From Mycolicibacterium litorale (GTDB lineage: Bacteria; Actinomycetota; Actinomycetes; Mycobacteriales; Mycobacteriaceae): a stretch of DNA of 64,000 bases. Where the stretch lies: the NCBI RefSeq assembly GCF_014218295.1, contig NZ_AP023287.1, positions 1,736,001 through 1,800,000 on the forward strand. Reading direction: 5' to 3'. Under the pieces are notes generated by a model. The model did no database searches. It was not told where the DNA came from and saw nothing but the letters and a program-made list of their open reading frames with translations. Positions 8,741 to 17,918 of this stretch are shown here, piece by piece. The stretch's first letter is position 1. Every line of letters begins with the position of its first letter. Both the position numbers and the translations under genes were made by a program.

Positions 8741-9481
8741 GTGTCGTTGCTGACCGGACAGACCGCGGTCGTCACAGGCGGTGCGCAGGGACTGGGCTTC
8801 GCGATCGCGCAGCGCTTCGTCTCCGAGGGGGCGCGCGTGGTCCTCGGTGACCTCGACCTCGACGCCACCGACGCCGCCGCCAAGCGGCTCGGCGGTGACG
8901 ATGTGGCCGCCGCCGTGCGGTGCGATGTCACCCGCGCCGAGGAGGTGGATGCGCTCGTGGCGGCGGCGGTGAATCGGTTCGGTGGCCTCGACGTCATGGT
9001 GAACAACGCCGGCATCACCCGCGACGCCACCCTGCGCAAGATGACCGAAGAGCAGTTCGACCAGGTGATCGCCGTACATCTCAAGGGCACCTGGAACGGA
9101 CTCAAGTCGGCGGCCGCGATCATGCGGGAGAACAAGCGCGGCGCGATCGTCAACATGTCGTCGATCTCCGGCAAGGTCGGCCTGATCGGGCAGACGAACT
9201 ACTCCGCGGCCAAGGCCGGCATCGTCGGGATGACGAAGGCCGCTGCGAAGGAACTCGCGCATCTCGGCGTGCGGGTCAACGCGATCCAACCAGGCCTCAT
9301 CCGCTCGGCGATGACGGAGGCGATGCCCCAGCACATCTGGGATCAGAAGCTCGCCGAGGTGCCGATGGGCCGGGCCGGGGAGCCGGACGAGGTGGCCAAG
9401 GTGGCGCTGTTCTTGGCCTCGGACCTGTCGTCGTACATGACCGGCACCGTGCTCGAAGTGACCGGCGGCAGGCACATCTGA
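8741..9481 (+). CDS. FabG-like short-chain dehydrogenase
   Basis: A 246-residue SDR likely to act as a 3-hydroxyacyl-CoA dehydrogenase. The cofactor loop is [10 protein letters not shown] (12-21), NNAG is at 88-91, and the catalytic residues are Ser141, Tyr154 and Lys158 (YSAAK). The GTG start follows AGGTAGGTGA. The stop shares one base with the start of the thiolase, so hydroxyacyl oxidation and thiolysis are coupled in one operon with an acyl-CoA dehydrogenase and a GntR regulator. Confidence 0.9.
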   Translation: MSLLTGQTAVVTGGAQGLGFAIAQRFVSEGARVVLGDLDLDATDAAAKRLGGDDVAAAVRCDVTRAEEVDALVAAAVNRFGGLDVMVNNAGITRDATLRKMTEEQFDQVIAVHLKGTWNGLKSAAAIMRENKRGAIVNMSSISGKVGLIGQTNYSAAKAGIVGMTKAAAKELAHLGVRVNAIQPGLIRSAMTEAMPQHIWDQKLAEVPMGRAGEPDEVAKVALFLASDLSSYMTGTVLEVTGGRHI

Positions 9482-10695
9482 TGCGCGATGCCGTCATCTG
9501 CGAACCCGTCCGCACCCCGATCGGTCGCTACGGCGGGATGTTCAGGTCGCTGACCGCCGTCGAACTCGGGGTGACGGCGCTGCAAGGATTGCTGACCCGC
9601 ACCGGCGTCGCGCCGGAGGCCGTCGAGGACGTGATCGTCGGGCACTGCTATCCGAGTACGGAGGCGCCCGCGATCGGCCGGGTCATCGCGCTCGACGCTG
9701 GCCTGCCGGTCACCGTGCCCGGTATGCAGATCGACCGCCGCTGCGGGTCCGGCCTGCAGGCCGTCCTGCAGGCCGCGATGCAGGTGGCGAGCGGTGAAAA
9801 CGACCTCGTGGTCGCCGGTGGCGCCGAATCGATGAGCAACGTCGTGTTCCACTCGACCGACATGCGCTGGGGCGGGGCCAGGGGTGGCATCACCGTGCAC
9901 GATGCCCTGACCCGCGGCCGCACCACCGCAGGCGGCAAGAACCACCCGGTCCCGGGCGGCATGATCGAGACCGCCGAGAACCTGCGCCGCGAATACGGCA
10001 TCACGCGCGAGGAGCAGGACGAACTCGCGGTGTCGTCGCACCGCCGCGCGGTCACGGCGCAGAAGGACGGCCTGCTCGCCGAGACGATCGTCCCGGTCAC
10101 GGTGCGGACCCGGGCAGGGGAGCAGATCGTCGACACCGATGAACACCCGCGCGCCGACACCTCGGTCGAGTCCCTGGCGAAACTGAAACCGATTCTCGGA
10201 ACGTCCGATCCGGACGCCACCGTGACGGCCGGGAATTCCAGCGGGCAGAACGACGCGGCCTCGATGTGCGTGGTCACCACGGCGGACAAGGCCGCCGACC
10301 TCGGCCTCACCCCGCTCGTCCGGCTGGTGTCGTGGGGTGTCGCCGGCGTCGCCCCCCACGTCATGGGCATCGGTCCGGTTCCGGCGACCGAGGTCGCGCT
10401 GGGCAAGGCCGGTCTGACACTTGCCGATATGGACCTCATCGAGCTCAACGAGGCGTTCGCCGCCCAGGCGCTCGCGGTGATGCGCGAGTGGAAGTTCACC
10501 GACGCCGACATGGAACGCACCAACGTGCACGGCTCCGGCATCTCGCTCGGACACCCCGTGGGAGCCACCGGCGGACGCATGCTCGCGACACTGGCGCGCG
10601 AACTGAACCGCCGTGACGTCCGCTATGGCCTGGAGACGATGTGCATCGGGGGCGGACAGGGGCTGGCCGCGGTATTCGAGCGGGTGAGCCGGTGA
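9481..10695 (+). CDS. Acetyl-CoA acyltransferase (thiolase), 404 aa
   Basis: Cleaves 3-ketoacyl-CoA with CoA. The acyl-carrying cysteine is Cys88 in RRCGSGLQA. The downstream NEAFAAQA, GHPVGATGGR histidine and CIGGGQG cysteine blocks are all present, so the active site is complete. The ATG overlaps the SDR stop by one base (TGATG), and the stop overlaps the next gene by four bases. Length is that of a normal FadA-type thiolase. Confidence 0.93.
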   Translation: MRDAVICEPVRTPIGRYGGMFRSLTAVELGVTALQGLLTRTGVAPEAVEDVIVGHCYPSTEAPAIGRVIALDAGLPVTVPGMQIDRRCGSGLQAVLQAAMQVASGENDLVVAGGAESMSNVVFHSTDMRWGGARGGITVHDALTRGRTTAGGKNHPVPGGMIETAENLRREYGITREEQDELAVSSHRRAVTAQKDGLLAETIVPVTVRTRAGEQIVDTDEHPRADTSVESLAKLKPILGTSDPDATVTAGNSSGQNDAASMCVVTTADKAADLGLTPLVRLVSWGVAGVAPHVMGIGPVPATEVALGKAGLTLADMDLIELNEAFAAQALAVMREWKFTDADMERTNVHGSGISLGHPVGATGGRMLATLARELNRRDVRYGLETMCIGGGQGLAAVFERVSR

Positions 10696-11885
10696 CCCGC
10701 CTCGCCCAGACACTCGGTCTCACCGAGTTCCAGACCGAAATCGTCGCGACCGTCCGGCAATTCGTCGACAAGGAGATCATCCCGAACGCACAGGAACTCG
10801 AACACGCCGACACCTATCCCCAGGACATCGTCGATGCGATGCGTGACATGGGACTGTTCGGGCTGATGATCCCCGAGGAGTACGGCGGTCTGGGCGAATC
10901 GCTGCTCACCTACGCGTTGTGCGTCGAGGAACTGGCCCGCGGGTGGATGAGCGTGTCGGGGGTGATCAACACCCACTTCATCGTCGCCTACATGATCCGC
11001 CAGCACGGCACCGGCGCACAGAAACAACGCTTCCTGCCACGGATGGCCACCGGCGAGACCAGAGGCGCGTTCTCCATGTCCGAGCCGGAGCTGGGGTCAG
11101 ATGTCGCGGCCATCCGGACCCGCGCCCGGCGTGACGACTCCGGCGGCTATGTCATCGACGGTCAGAAGATGTGGCTCACCAACGGCGGCAGTTCGACGCT
11201 CGTCGCCACCTTGGTGCGCACCGACGAGGGGGCCGACAAACCGCACCGTAACCTCACCGCGTTCCTGATCGAGAAACCGGCCGGATTCGGTGAAGTCGCG
11301 CCCGGTCTGACGATCCCGGGCAAGCTCGACAAACTGGGCTACAAGGGCATCGACACCACCGAGCTGATCTTCGACGGCTACCGCGCGAGCGCCGAGGACA
11401 TCCTCGGTGAGCGTCCGGGCCAGGGGTTCGTCCAGATGATGGATGGCGTCGAGGTCGGCCGGGTCAACGTGTCGGCCCGGGCGTGCGGGGTGGGGCTGCG
11501 CGCATTCGAACTCGCCGTGCGCTACGCCCAGCAGCGCCAGACGTTCGGCAAGCCGATCGCCGAACACCAGGCGATCGCGTTCCAGCTGGCCGAAATGGCG
11601 ACGAAAGTCGAAGCCGCCCACCTGATGATGGTCAATGCAGCGCGGCTGAAGGACTCCGGTGAGCGCAACGACGTCGCCGCCGGCATGGCCAAGTACCTGG
11701 CCAGCGAGTTCTGCGCCGAGGTAACTCAGCAGAGTTTCCGGATCCACGGCGGTTACGGCTACTCCAAGGAGTACGAGATCGAGCGCTTGATGCGCGACGC
11801 GCCGTTCCTCCTGATCGGGGAGGGCACCAGCGAGATCCAGAAGAACATCATCAGCAAACGGCTGCTCGCCGACTACCGGATCTGA
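10692..11885 (+). CDS. Acyl-CoA dehydrogenase (FadE family), 397 aa
   Basis: A second FAD-dependent acyl-CoA dehydrogenase of this module. FSMSEPELGSDVAAIRT near 124-140 is the FAD/substrate block, RQTFGKPIAEHQAIAFQLA the helix region, and LIGEGTSEIQKN carries the canonical catalytic Glu. The GTG at 10692 overlaps the thiolase stop. This protein and the divergent enzyme at 7445-8620 may act on different chain lengths or ring forms of the same substrate. Confidence 0.92.
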   Translation: MTRLAQTLGLTEFQTEIVATVRQFVDKEIIPNAQELEHADTYPQDIVDAMRDMGLFGLMIPEEYGGLGESLLTYALCVEELARGWMSVSGVINTHFIVAYMIRQHGTGAQKQRFLPRMATGETRGAFSMSEPELGSDVAAIRTRARRDDSGGYVIDGQKMWLTNGGSSTLVATLVRTDEGADKPHRNLTAFLIEKPAGFGEVAPGLTIPGKLDKLGYKGIDTTELIFDGYRASAEDILGERPGQGFVQMMDGVEVGRVNVSARACGVGLRAFELAVRYAQQRQTFGKPIAEHQAIAFQLAEMATKVEAAHLMMVNAARLKDSGERNDVAAGMAKYLASEFCAEVTQQSFRIHGGYGYSKEYEIERLMRDAPFLLIGEGTSEIQKNIISKRLLADYRI

Positions 11886-11886
11886 C

Positions 11887-12555
11887 ATGACCGCCCCCGA
11901 TTTCGCGGCCCGCCCTCAGCTGTCCGAGGATGTCGCGCGGTTCGTCCGTCGGCGGATCTTCGACGGCACCTATCCGGCCGGTGGCTACATCCGCCTCGAA
12001 CAGTTGGCCTCCGAGCTGGGTATCAGCGTGACACCCGTGCGTGAGGCGCTGTTCGAGCTGCGCGCGGAAGGTCTTCTGGCACAACAACCCCGACGCGGTT
12101 TCGTGGTCCTGCCGGTGACCGGCCGCGACATCGCCGACGTGTCGAACGTCCAGGCGTACGTAGGGGGTGAGCTGGCCGCGCGGGCGGCGCACGCGATCAC
12201 CGACGGCCAGTTGCGTGAGCTCACCGCGATCCAGGACGACCTCGAAGACGCCTATGCACGCAACGACGGGGAACGCGCGGTCCGGCTCAACCACGAGTTC
12301 CACCGGGCGATCAACGTCGCCGCGGATTCACCGAAGCTGGCTCAGATGATGTCGCTGATCACCCGGTACGCGCCCGAGTCGGTGTTCCCCACGATCGAGT
12401 CCTGGCCCGACGAGTCGGTGCGTCACCACCGCGAGCTACTCGCCGCGTTGGGGGCTCACGACGCGGATCGCGCGCGGGCCGCGATGTCGGAGCATCTCGC
12501 CGCCGGTGCCGCACCGCTCATCGAGCACCTCAAGTCCCGCGGCGTGGTCCGGTAA
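11887..12555 (+). CDS. GntR-family regulator (FadR/FCD type)
   Basis: A 222-residue regulator. The winged helix at about 12-80 contains LEQLASELGISVTPVREALFEL followed by GLLAQQPRRGFVV, and the C-terminal helical FCD domain binds an effector, often an acyl-CoA or organic acid. It begins one base after the acyl-CoA dehydrogenase stop as the last gene of the operon, so it is likely autoregulated. The AT-rich dyad at 8668-8690 is the natural target. Confidence 0.9.
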   Translation: MTAPDFAARPQLSEDVARFVRRRIFDGTYPAGGYIRLEQLASELGISVTPVREALFELRAEGLLAQQPRRGFVVLPVTGRDIADVSNVQAYVGGELAARAAHAITDGQLRELTAIQDDLEDAYARNDGERAVRLNHEFHRAINVAADSPKLAQMMSLITRYAPESVFPTIESWPDESVRHHRELLAALGAHDADRARAAMSEHLAAGAAPLIEHLKSRGVVR

Positions 12556-12558
12556 CCG

Positions 12559-12583
12559 CGCGAGCAGTCTAGGTCTGCTCGCG
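12559..12583. terminator. Hairpin between convergent genes
   Basis: CGCGAGCAG and CTGCTCGCG form a 9-bp perfect stem with a 7-base loop, covering the 3' ends of the GntR gene and of the convergent acyl-CoA ligase. There is no T-run, as is common for mycobacterial terminators. It marks the border between the GntR module and the TetR island. Confidence 0.6.
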
Positions 12584-14140
12584 GGAGGAATGTGCCAGCA
12601 GATTCCGGAGCTCGCGCACGTCGACCTTGCCGGTGGCCTTGCGGGGTATGTCGTCGTCGGAGTCGAGCAGCAGCCACACGGTCGGCACCTTGAACGCGCT
12701 GAGCACCTTCTTCGCCTCGGCGCGCAGGACATCGGCCGTCGTCGCGGTACCGCACACGACCGCCGCACCCACCTGCTCGACGCCGCCGTGGGGCACGTTC
12801 GTGACGAAGGCGCCGGTCACCCCGTCGAGGGTGCGCAGCGCCGCCTCCACCTCGCTCGGGTACACGGTGGCGCCGCTGACCTTGAACATGTCGTCGGAGC
12901 GGCCGTGGTAGAACAGGAACCCGTCGCCGTCGAGGTGGCCGAGGTCGCCGGTGGGGTAGTACCCGTCGGCGGTGAACACGTCCTCGCGGCCGCGCCGGCA
13001 GATCCCGCGCATGACGTGCGGGCCGCGGACCTGGATCTCGCCGATATGACCGGCGGTCACCGGCGCACCAGTGTCGGGGTCGGCGATCCGAACGTCGATG
13101 CCGGGGAACGGTTTACCGCAACTGCCCCAGGCGGTCTCGGGCATGTCGACGTCGGCCCGGTAGCCGCAGTACGGCCCGAACGCCTCGGTCATGCCGAACA
13201 GTTTCGCCCGCGCTCCGGGCCGGCCTCGTTGACCGGGCGGGAGCAGCGCCTCGAGGCTGCCCGGCCGCAGCGACGACAGATCCGCCCCGCCCGAATCCTG
13301 GTGCCGCGCCAGGGCCTCGGCCTGATCGGGCCACCCACGGAACAGCGTGACGCGTTCGGCTTCCAGCAGTCGCAGCGTGGACTCGGCATGCGGGATCTGC
13401 TCGGTGACCAGCGTCGCCCCCGCCACCAGGGCGGAGAGCACACCGCTGCCGAATCCGCCGACCCAGAAGAACGGCATGGGCAGGTACAGCCGGGTGTCGG
13501 CGTCGATACAGCGCGCGTGCAGGCCCGCGGCGACGGCGCCGAGGGCGTTGCCGTGGGAGTGCACCACCCCCTTCGGCGGGCCGCTGCTGCCGGAGGTGAA
13601 CATGACGGCCAGGGTGTCGCTGGGCGTCACGGCGGCGGTGAGCGCGTCCACCAGCTCCTGCGGGACGCCCCCGGAGAGCGCCGCGAGCTGGTCGGGCGTC
13701 CACACCCTGCGCAGGGCAGGAAGTTCCGGGCAGTGCAGGCGTGCCGCCGAGCTGGGTAATCCAGCTTCGGCCCGCAGGCCGTCGAGGTAGCGGTGGCCGC
13801 GGAACTCCTCGACGCTGACGAGCACCTGTACGGAAGCGGTGCGCAGCTGCGCCACCAGTTCGCGCGGCTTGAGCAGCGTGCTCAACGGGACGAGTGCGGC
13901 GCCGACGCGGGTGAGCGCCAACGCGATCCGCACCCACTGCACGCTGTTGGGCATCACCAGACCGACGCGGGTGCCCTTGCCGACACCGGCGTCGACCAGC
14001 GTGGCGGCCAGCGCGCGGGTGCTCGAGTCGAGGTCGCCGTGACTGATCCGAGAGTCCGGGTCGACGACGGCGTCCTTGTCCGGATGGGCGCGGGCGTTGC
14101 GGCGCAGACATGCGTCGACGGTGAACTCAGTGCCGGGCAT
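12569..14140 (-). CDS. Acyl-CoA ligase (AMP-forming), 523 aa, last of three in tandem
   Basis: An ANL-superfamily enzyme that would activate a carboxylic acid with ATP and CoA. The P-loop TSGSSGPPKGVVHSHGN lies near 189-205, FGMTEAFGPY is the A5 block, YYPTGDLGHLDGDGF followed by GRSDDMFKVSG is the hinge region, and the PRKATGK lysine is near the C-terminus. It overlaps the upstream ligase gene by 14 bases, so the three tandem ligases are one transcript with three crotonase-like genes. Confidence 0.92.
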   Translation of the reverse strand: MPGTEFTVDACLRRNARAHPDKDAVVDPDSRISHGDLDSSTRALAATLVDAGVGKGTRVGLVMPNSVQWVRIALALTRVGAALVPLSTLLKPRELVAQLRTASVQVLVSVEEFRGHRYLDGLRAEAGLPSSAARLHCPELPALRRVWTPDQLAALSGGVPQELVDALTAAVTPSDTLAVMFTSGSSGPPKGVVHSHGNALGAVAAGLHARCIDADTRLYLPMPFFWVGGFGSGVLSALVAGATLVTEQIPHAESTLRLLEAERVTLFRGWPDQAEALARHQDSGGADLSSLRPGSLEALLPPGQRGRPGARAKLFGMTEAFGPYCGYRADVDMPETAWGSCGKPFPGIDVRIADPDTGAPVTAGHIGEIQVRGPHVMRGICRRGREDVFTADGYYPTGDLGHLDGDGFLFYHGRSDDMFKVSGATVYPSEVEAALRTLDGVTGAFVTNVPHGGVEQVGAAVVCGTATTADVLRAEAKKVLSAFKVPTVWLLLDSDDDIPRKATGKVDVRELRNLLAHSSREQT

Positions 14141-15677
14141 CGAACACCTTCGCCAGCCGGGTCACGTCCACCTTGCCGCTGGGCATCGTCGGCAGCTCCG
14201 CACGGGTGAGCGCCGCGACGTGGACGGGAATCTTGTACGCAGACAGCTCATCTCGCAGTGCGGTGCGCAGCGCAGCGGCGTCGAACTCGGTCGGGTCGTC
14301 GACGATCACCACCGCGGCGACGGCCTGTCCGCGCTCGGGGTCGAGCAGGCCGACGACATGGGCCGGTGCACCGGTGATCCGGGTGATCGCGTGCTCCACC
14401 TCGGTGGGAGTGACGTTGGCGCCGGCGGTCTTGATCATCGCACCGCGCCGGCCGAGGAAGTAGTAGAGCCCCTCGGCGTCGGTGCGCACCAGGTCTCCGG
14501 TGTGGAACCAGCCGTCGGGATCGAAACACTGCTCGCGGCTGCGCTTGTAGTACCGCTGCATCACATACGGTCCGCGCACGCACAGTTCCCCAACCTCACC
14601 GGGTCCGGCGGGGCTGCCGCTGTCCGGGTCGACGACCATGGTGTCGAATCCCGGCGCCGGGCGGCCGAACGACCCGCGACGATGTTCGGGCTGATCGGAC
14701 TCGTCGGGATGCAGCAATACGACGCTGCCCGTCTCGGTCATGCCGAGCATGCGGTGGCGCAGCTCCGGGTCGGCGGGCCGGGCGGCGGGCGCCATGATCG
14801 GGTAGAGGTTGCCCCGCCGCAGGGACGACAGATCGCGCCGCGGCAGGCTGGGATGGGCGGCCAGCGCGGCGATCCCGGCGACGTAGCCGTTGGTGACGGT
14901 CGGCCGGGCCGCCTCCAGCAGATCGAGCGTGACGGCCGGATCCTCGGCGTTGGAGCACACCAGCGTCGCCCCGGCGACCAGGGTGGCCAGCACCGAGAAC
15001 GCGATCCCGCCGATCCAGCAGAACGGGGAGTTGCAGAACAGCCGGTCGTCGGCGCCCAGCCCGCGGATCGCGTTCAGGTTGCGTTGATGCTCGATCAACG
15101 CGGCGTGCGTGTGCACGACACCCTTGGGGGCGCCGGTCGATCCGGAGGTGTAGACGATCGTCAACGGGTCGCTGCCGTCGACGTCGTCCTCGACCGCCGT
15201 CAGCAGAGCGTCGGTGACCGTCCCCTCGGGATACCGGTCGACGAAGACGTGGCGCAGATGCGGGGCCGCGCTCGACCGCACGCGGTCGCCGGTGAACGCG
15301 CCGAGGACGTCGCGCAGCCGGGACGAGTAGTCGTGGGAGCGGAAAACCCCTGTGGCCAATAGGATCTCGGTGTCGCTGTGACGTAGCTGTTCTGCGAGTT
15401 CGCGGGCGGTGGCGAAGGTGCTGAACGGCACCACCACTGCACCGATGCGGGCCGCGGCGAGCATCCCGACCACGAAGTCGGGGCCGTTCGGGTACAGCAA
15501 CCCCACGTGGGTGCCCTTGCCGGCGCCCAGGTCCAGCAGACCCCGCGCCAGACGTGCCGACCGGTGCTCGGCCTCGCCGTAGTCGAGGCGCTCGTCGTCG
15601 CAGATGAGCATCGGGTGCTCCGGTCGGCGCGCGGCCCAGTGCCGCAACACCGAGGCGACGGTACGAGGTTCAGCCAT
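14127..15677 (-). CDS. Acyl-CoA ligase (AMP-forming), 516 aa, middle of three
   Basis: A complete ANL enzyme: the P-loop is YTSGSTGAPKGVVHTHA, the A5 block is LGMTETGSVVLLHP, the hinge is WFHTGDLVRTDAEG, and the catalytic lysine is in PTMPSGKVDV. The ATG at 15677 lies inside the end of the upstream ligase gene (8-base overlap); a longer open frame upstream is antisense noise. The substrate is unknown; the divergence between the three ligases suggests successive intermediates or different side chains rather than simple duplication. Confidence 0.91.
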   Translation of the reverse strand: MAEPRTVASVLRHWAARRPEHPMLICDDERLDYGEAEHRSARLARGLLDLGAGKGTHVGLLYPNGPDFVVGMLAAARIGAVVVPFSTFATARELAEQLRHSDTEILLATGVFRSHDYSSRLRDVLGAFTGDRVRSSAAPHLRHVFVDRYPEGTVTDALLTAVEDDVDGSDPLTIVYTSGSTGAPKGVVHTHAALIEHQRNLNAIRGLGADDRLFCNSPFCWIGGIAFSVLATLVAGATLVCSNAEDPAVTLDLLEAARPTVTNGYVAGIAALAAHPSLPRRDLSSLRRGNLYPIMAPAARPADPELRHRMLGMTETGSVVLLHPDESDQPEHRRGSFGRPAPGFDTMVVDPDSGSPAGPGEVGELCVRGPYVMQRYYKRSREQCFDPDGWFHTGDLVRTDAEGLYYFLGRRGAMIKTAGANVTPTEVEHAITRITGAPAHVVGLLDPERGQAVAAVVIVDDPTEFDAAALRTALRDELSAYKIPVHVAALTRAELPTMPSGKVDVTRLAKVFDARH

Positions 15678-17136
15678 GGTCGACGGGGGCCGTGGCGAAG
15701 AACCGTCGCACCGCACCCAGATCGGCCTTGCCCGACGGGGTACGCGGGATGGCGCCGACGATCGCGATCTCGGTCGGTACCTCGTAGCGTGCCAGGCGCG
15801 CCCGCAGGAATCCGGTGAGCTCGTCGGCTTCGGCGGTGGCGCCGTCGCGCAGCTCCACCATGGCGACCGGTGTCTCACCGAGGCGCTCGTCGGGTCGCCC
15901 GATCACGGTGGCGCCGCGCACCGCCGGATGCGCTTCGAGTGCGGTGCGGACGTCGTCGGGCATCACCTTGAACCCGCCGCGGATGATGGCCTGATCGGCG
16001 CGGCCGAGGATCCACAGGAAGCCGTCGGCGTCGATACGCGCCAGGTCGGTGGTGCGCAGCCAGCCGGCACCGGGTCCGAGCTGGCCGGGGATCACCTCGA
16101 GCAGGCCCGGTTCGTCGGGGCCCAGCGGCGTACCGTCCTCGTCGACCACGCGCAGCCGGGCGCCGCCGCTGGCGCGTCCCACGCTGCCGCGTTTGGCACG
16201 CCAGTGGCGCTGGTGGTCGGCCAGCGTCCAGCCGGCCACTCCGCCGCCGAATTCGGTTGCCGCATAGGACGTCAGCACCGGGATTCCGAACTTCTCGGTG
16301 AACGCGTCGGCGTCGTCAGCGGACAACGGGGCGGTGCCCGACGTGACCGCGCGGATGCTGGACAGATCGGCGCGGGTGAGGTCGGAGTGCAGCACCGTCC
16401 GCAGCGCGGCAGGCACCAGCGACACCGCGCGGGGACGGTGTCTCCGCACCGCGTCGGCCCAAGCGCGCAATTCGAAGCGCTCCAGCAGGGCGAACGAGCG
16501 GGCCTCGGCGACGCACTGCAACACCCGGAACACCCCACCGATGTGCACCAGGGGCGCGTTGACGATCGCGATGCCGTGCCGGGGTTCTGCGGGCTCGGAC
16601 CCGACGACGCTGTGCGCCAGCATGTCGTAGGTCAGGTCGATGCGCTTGGGCGGTCCGGTGGTGCCGCTGGTGAGCATCCGCACCGCGACGCCGGGCCGCG
16701 GTTGCGGCACGGCCCCCCGTGCGGCGACGTCGACGACGGCGTCCTCGGCCAGTGTGCGCAGACACAGCAGCGTGGTCGTGGGCGCGGGCGTGACCAGCGC
16801 GTCCAGGTCGTCGCGGTCACCGATCAGGACCGGCAGGGCCAGGTCGGCGATGTCGGCGCGAGTGCGGTCGTCCCCGCGGGACGGGTTGATCACCACCACG
16901 GTGCCGCCGGCGAGCAGCACGCCAAGCAGTGCGGCCAGCTGTGGCGGCCGGTTGCGGAGCAGGATGCCGACCTGCGGTGTGTCACCGCCGTACCGGGTGG
17001 TGAGCTCGGCGACCCGGCGCGCCGCGTCGCCGAGCTGTGCCCACGACGACCACCGTCCGTCGTACTCGACGGCGTCGGCCTCCGGTCGCAGGTCGAGCAC
17101 ATGGGCGATGCGCCGGCTCAGCCGGTGGGCGGACAT
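15670..17136 (-). CDS. Acyl-CoA ligase (AMP-forming), 488 aa, first of three
   Basis: The most divergent ligase of the trio. Its P-loop is LTSGTTGPPKRIDLTYD, so the usual GVVHSH continuation is altered. A5 is YAATEFGGGVAGW, the hinge is LRTTDLARIDADGF, and the catalytic lysine is in PRTPSGKADL. It is about 30 residues shorter than its neighbours. The ATG at 17136 shares a base with the stop of the upstream crotonase gene (TGATG). Confidence 0.88.
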   Translation of the reverse strand: MSAHRLSRRIAHVLDLRPEADAVEYDGRWSSWAQLGDAARRVAELTTRYGGDTPQVGILLRNRPPQLAALLGVLLAGGTVVVINPSRGDDRTRADIADLALPVLIGDRDDLDALVTPAPTTTLLCLRTLAEDAVVDVAARGAVPQPRPGVAVRMLTSGTTGPPKRIDLTYDMLAHSVVGSEPAEPRHGIAIVNAPLVHIGGVFRVLQCVAEARSFALLERFELRAWADAVRRHRPRAVSLVPAALRTVLHSDLTRADLSSIRAVTSGTAPLSADDADAFTEKFGIPVLTSYAATEFGGGVAGWTLADHQRHWRAKRGSVGRASGGARLRVVDEDGTPLGPDEPGLLEVIPGQLGPGAGWLRTTDLARIDADGFLWILGRADQAIIRGGFKVMPDDVRTALEAHPAVRGATVIGRPDERLGETPVAMVELRDGATAEADELTGFLRARLARYEVPTEIAIVGAIPRTPSGKADLGAVRRFFATAPVDHG

Positions 17137-17918
17137 CACCGGATCTTCGGCTCGGGGTGCGCCGGCGCCGACCGCCCGGCGAGTTCGGCCTGCCCGAGCG
17201 GGTTGCCCAGGCGCGTGTAGATCAGTCCCTGCTCCAACGCCGCCCGGTACGGCCGGTCCAGGGATTCCCAGATGGCCTTCACCGTGCCCTGCGTGGCCGA
17301 CGGCGGCTTGGCGGCGATGATCGCGGCGATCTCGTGTGCCCGGGCCCAAAGCTGCTCTGGGGCAACGACTTCGGTGACCAGGCCGATGCGCAGCGCGGTC
17401 TCGGCGCATACCCGCTCGTCGTTGCCCATCAGCGCGATGCGCAGCGTGTCACCCAATCCGACCCGGCGCATCAGCCCGATCGGTTCCAGGGCGCACACCA
17501 GTCCGGCGCTGACGTGGGAGTCGAAGAACGTCGCCTCGGTCGAGCAGATCACCACGTCGGCCTCGTTGACGAAGTAGAACGCACCCGCGGTGCACATGCC
17601 CTGGACCGCGCACACCACCGGCTTCCACATCTTCTGCCACTTCGGGCTCAGGAGCTCCCCGGGGTCTTCGTGGTTCCACACGTTGTCGGGTTGGCCGTAG
17701 GAGGACTTGACGTCGAGCCCGGCGCTGAACGCCCGGTTTCCGGCGGCGCGCAACACCACGGCGTGGACGGAGTCGTCGGCCTTGACCATGCGCCACGCCT
17801 CGGCCATCTCTTCACACATGGTGCGGTTGAACGCGTTGAGCCGATCCGGGCGGTTGAGCGTGATGGTCGCGACGCGGTCGGCGGCGTCGACGTCGAGTGT
17901 GATGGTCTCGAAGGTCAT
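17136..17918 (-). CDS. Crotonase-fold protein (enoyl-CoA hydratase/isomerase family), 260 aa
   Basis: The crotonase fold is clear (TLNRPDRLNAFN, FSAGLDVKSSYG oxyanion loop, PVVCAVQGMCTAGAF). Both catalytic glutamates of classical enoyl-CoA hydratase are missing: the GGGxE position reads TAGAF and the second reads FFDSHVSAG. It may therefore be an isomerase, hydrolase or ring-opening C-C lyase. The ATG at 17918 overlaps the upstream stop (ATGA) and has GGAAG ahead; a GTG at 17930 is possible. Confidence 0.86.
   Translation of the reverse strand: MTFETITLDVDAADRVATITLNRPDRLNAFNRTMCEEMAEAWRMVKADDSVHAVVLRAAGNRAFSAGLDVKSSYGQPDNVWNHEDPGELLSPKWQKMWKPVVCAVQGMCTAGAFYFVNEADVVICSTEATFFDSHVSAGLVCALEPIGLMRRVGLGDTLRIALMGNDERVCAETALRIGLVTEVVAPEQLWARAHEIAAIIAAKPPSATQGTVKAIWESLDRPYRAALEQGLIYTRLGNPLGQAELAGRSAPAHPEPKIR

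Noticed and set aside
8621..9475. Leftward open frame continuing the acyl-CoA dehydrogenase to 676 residues
   Set aside because: The extra 285 residues are antisense to a clear SDR gene and have no family resemblance; the real start at 8620 has a good ribosome binding site.
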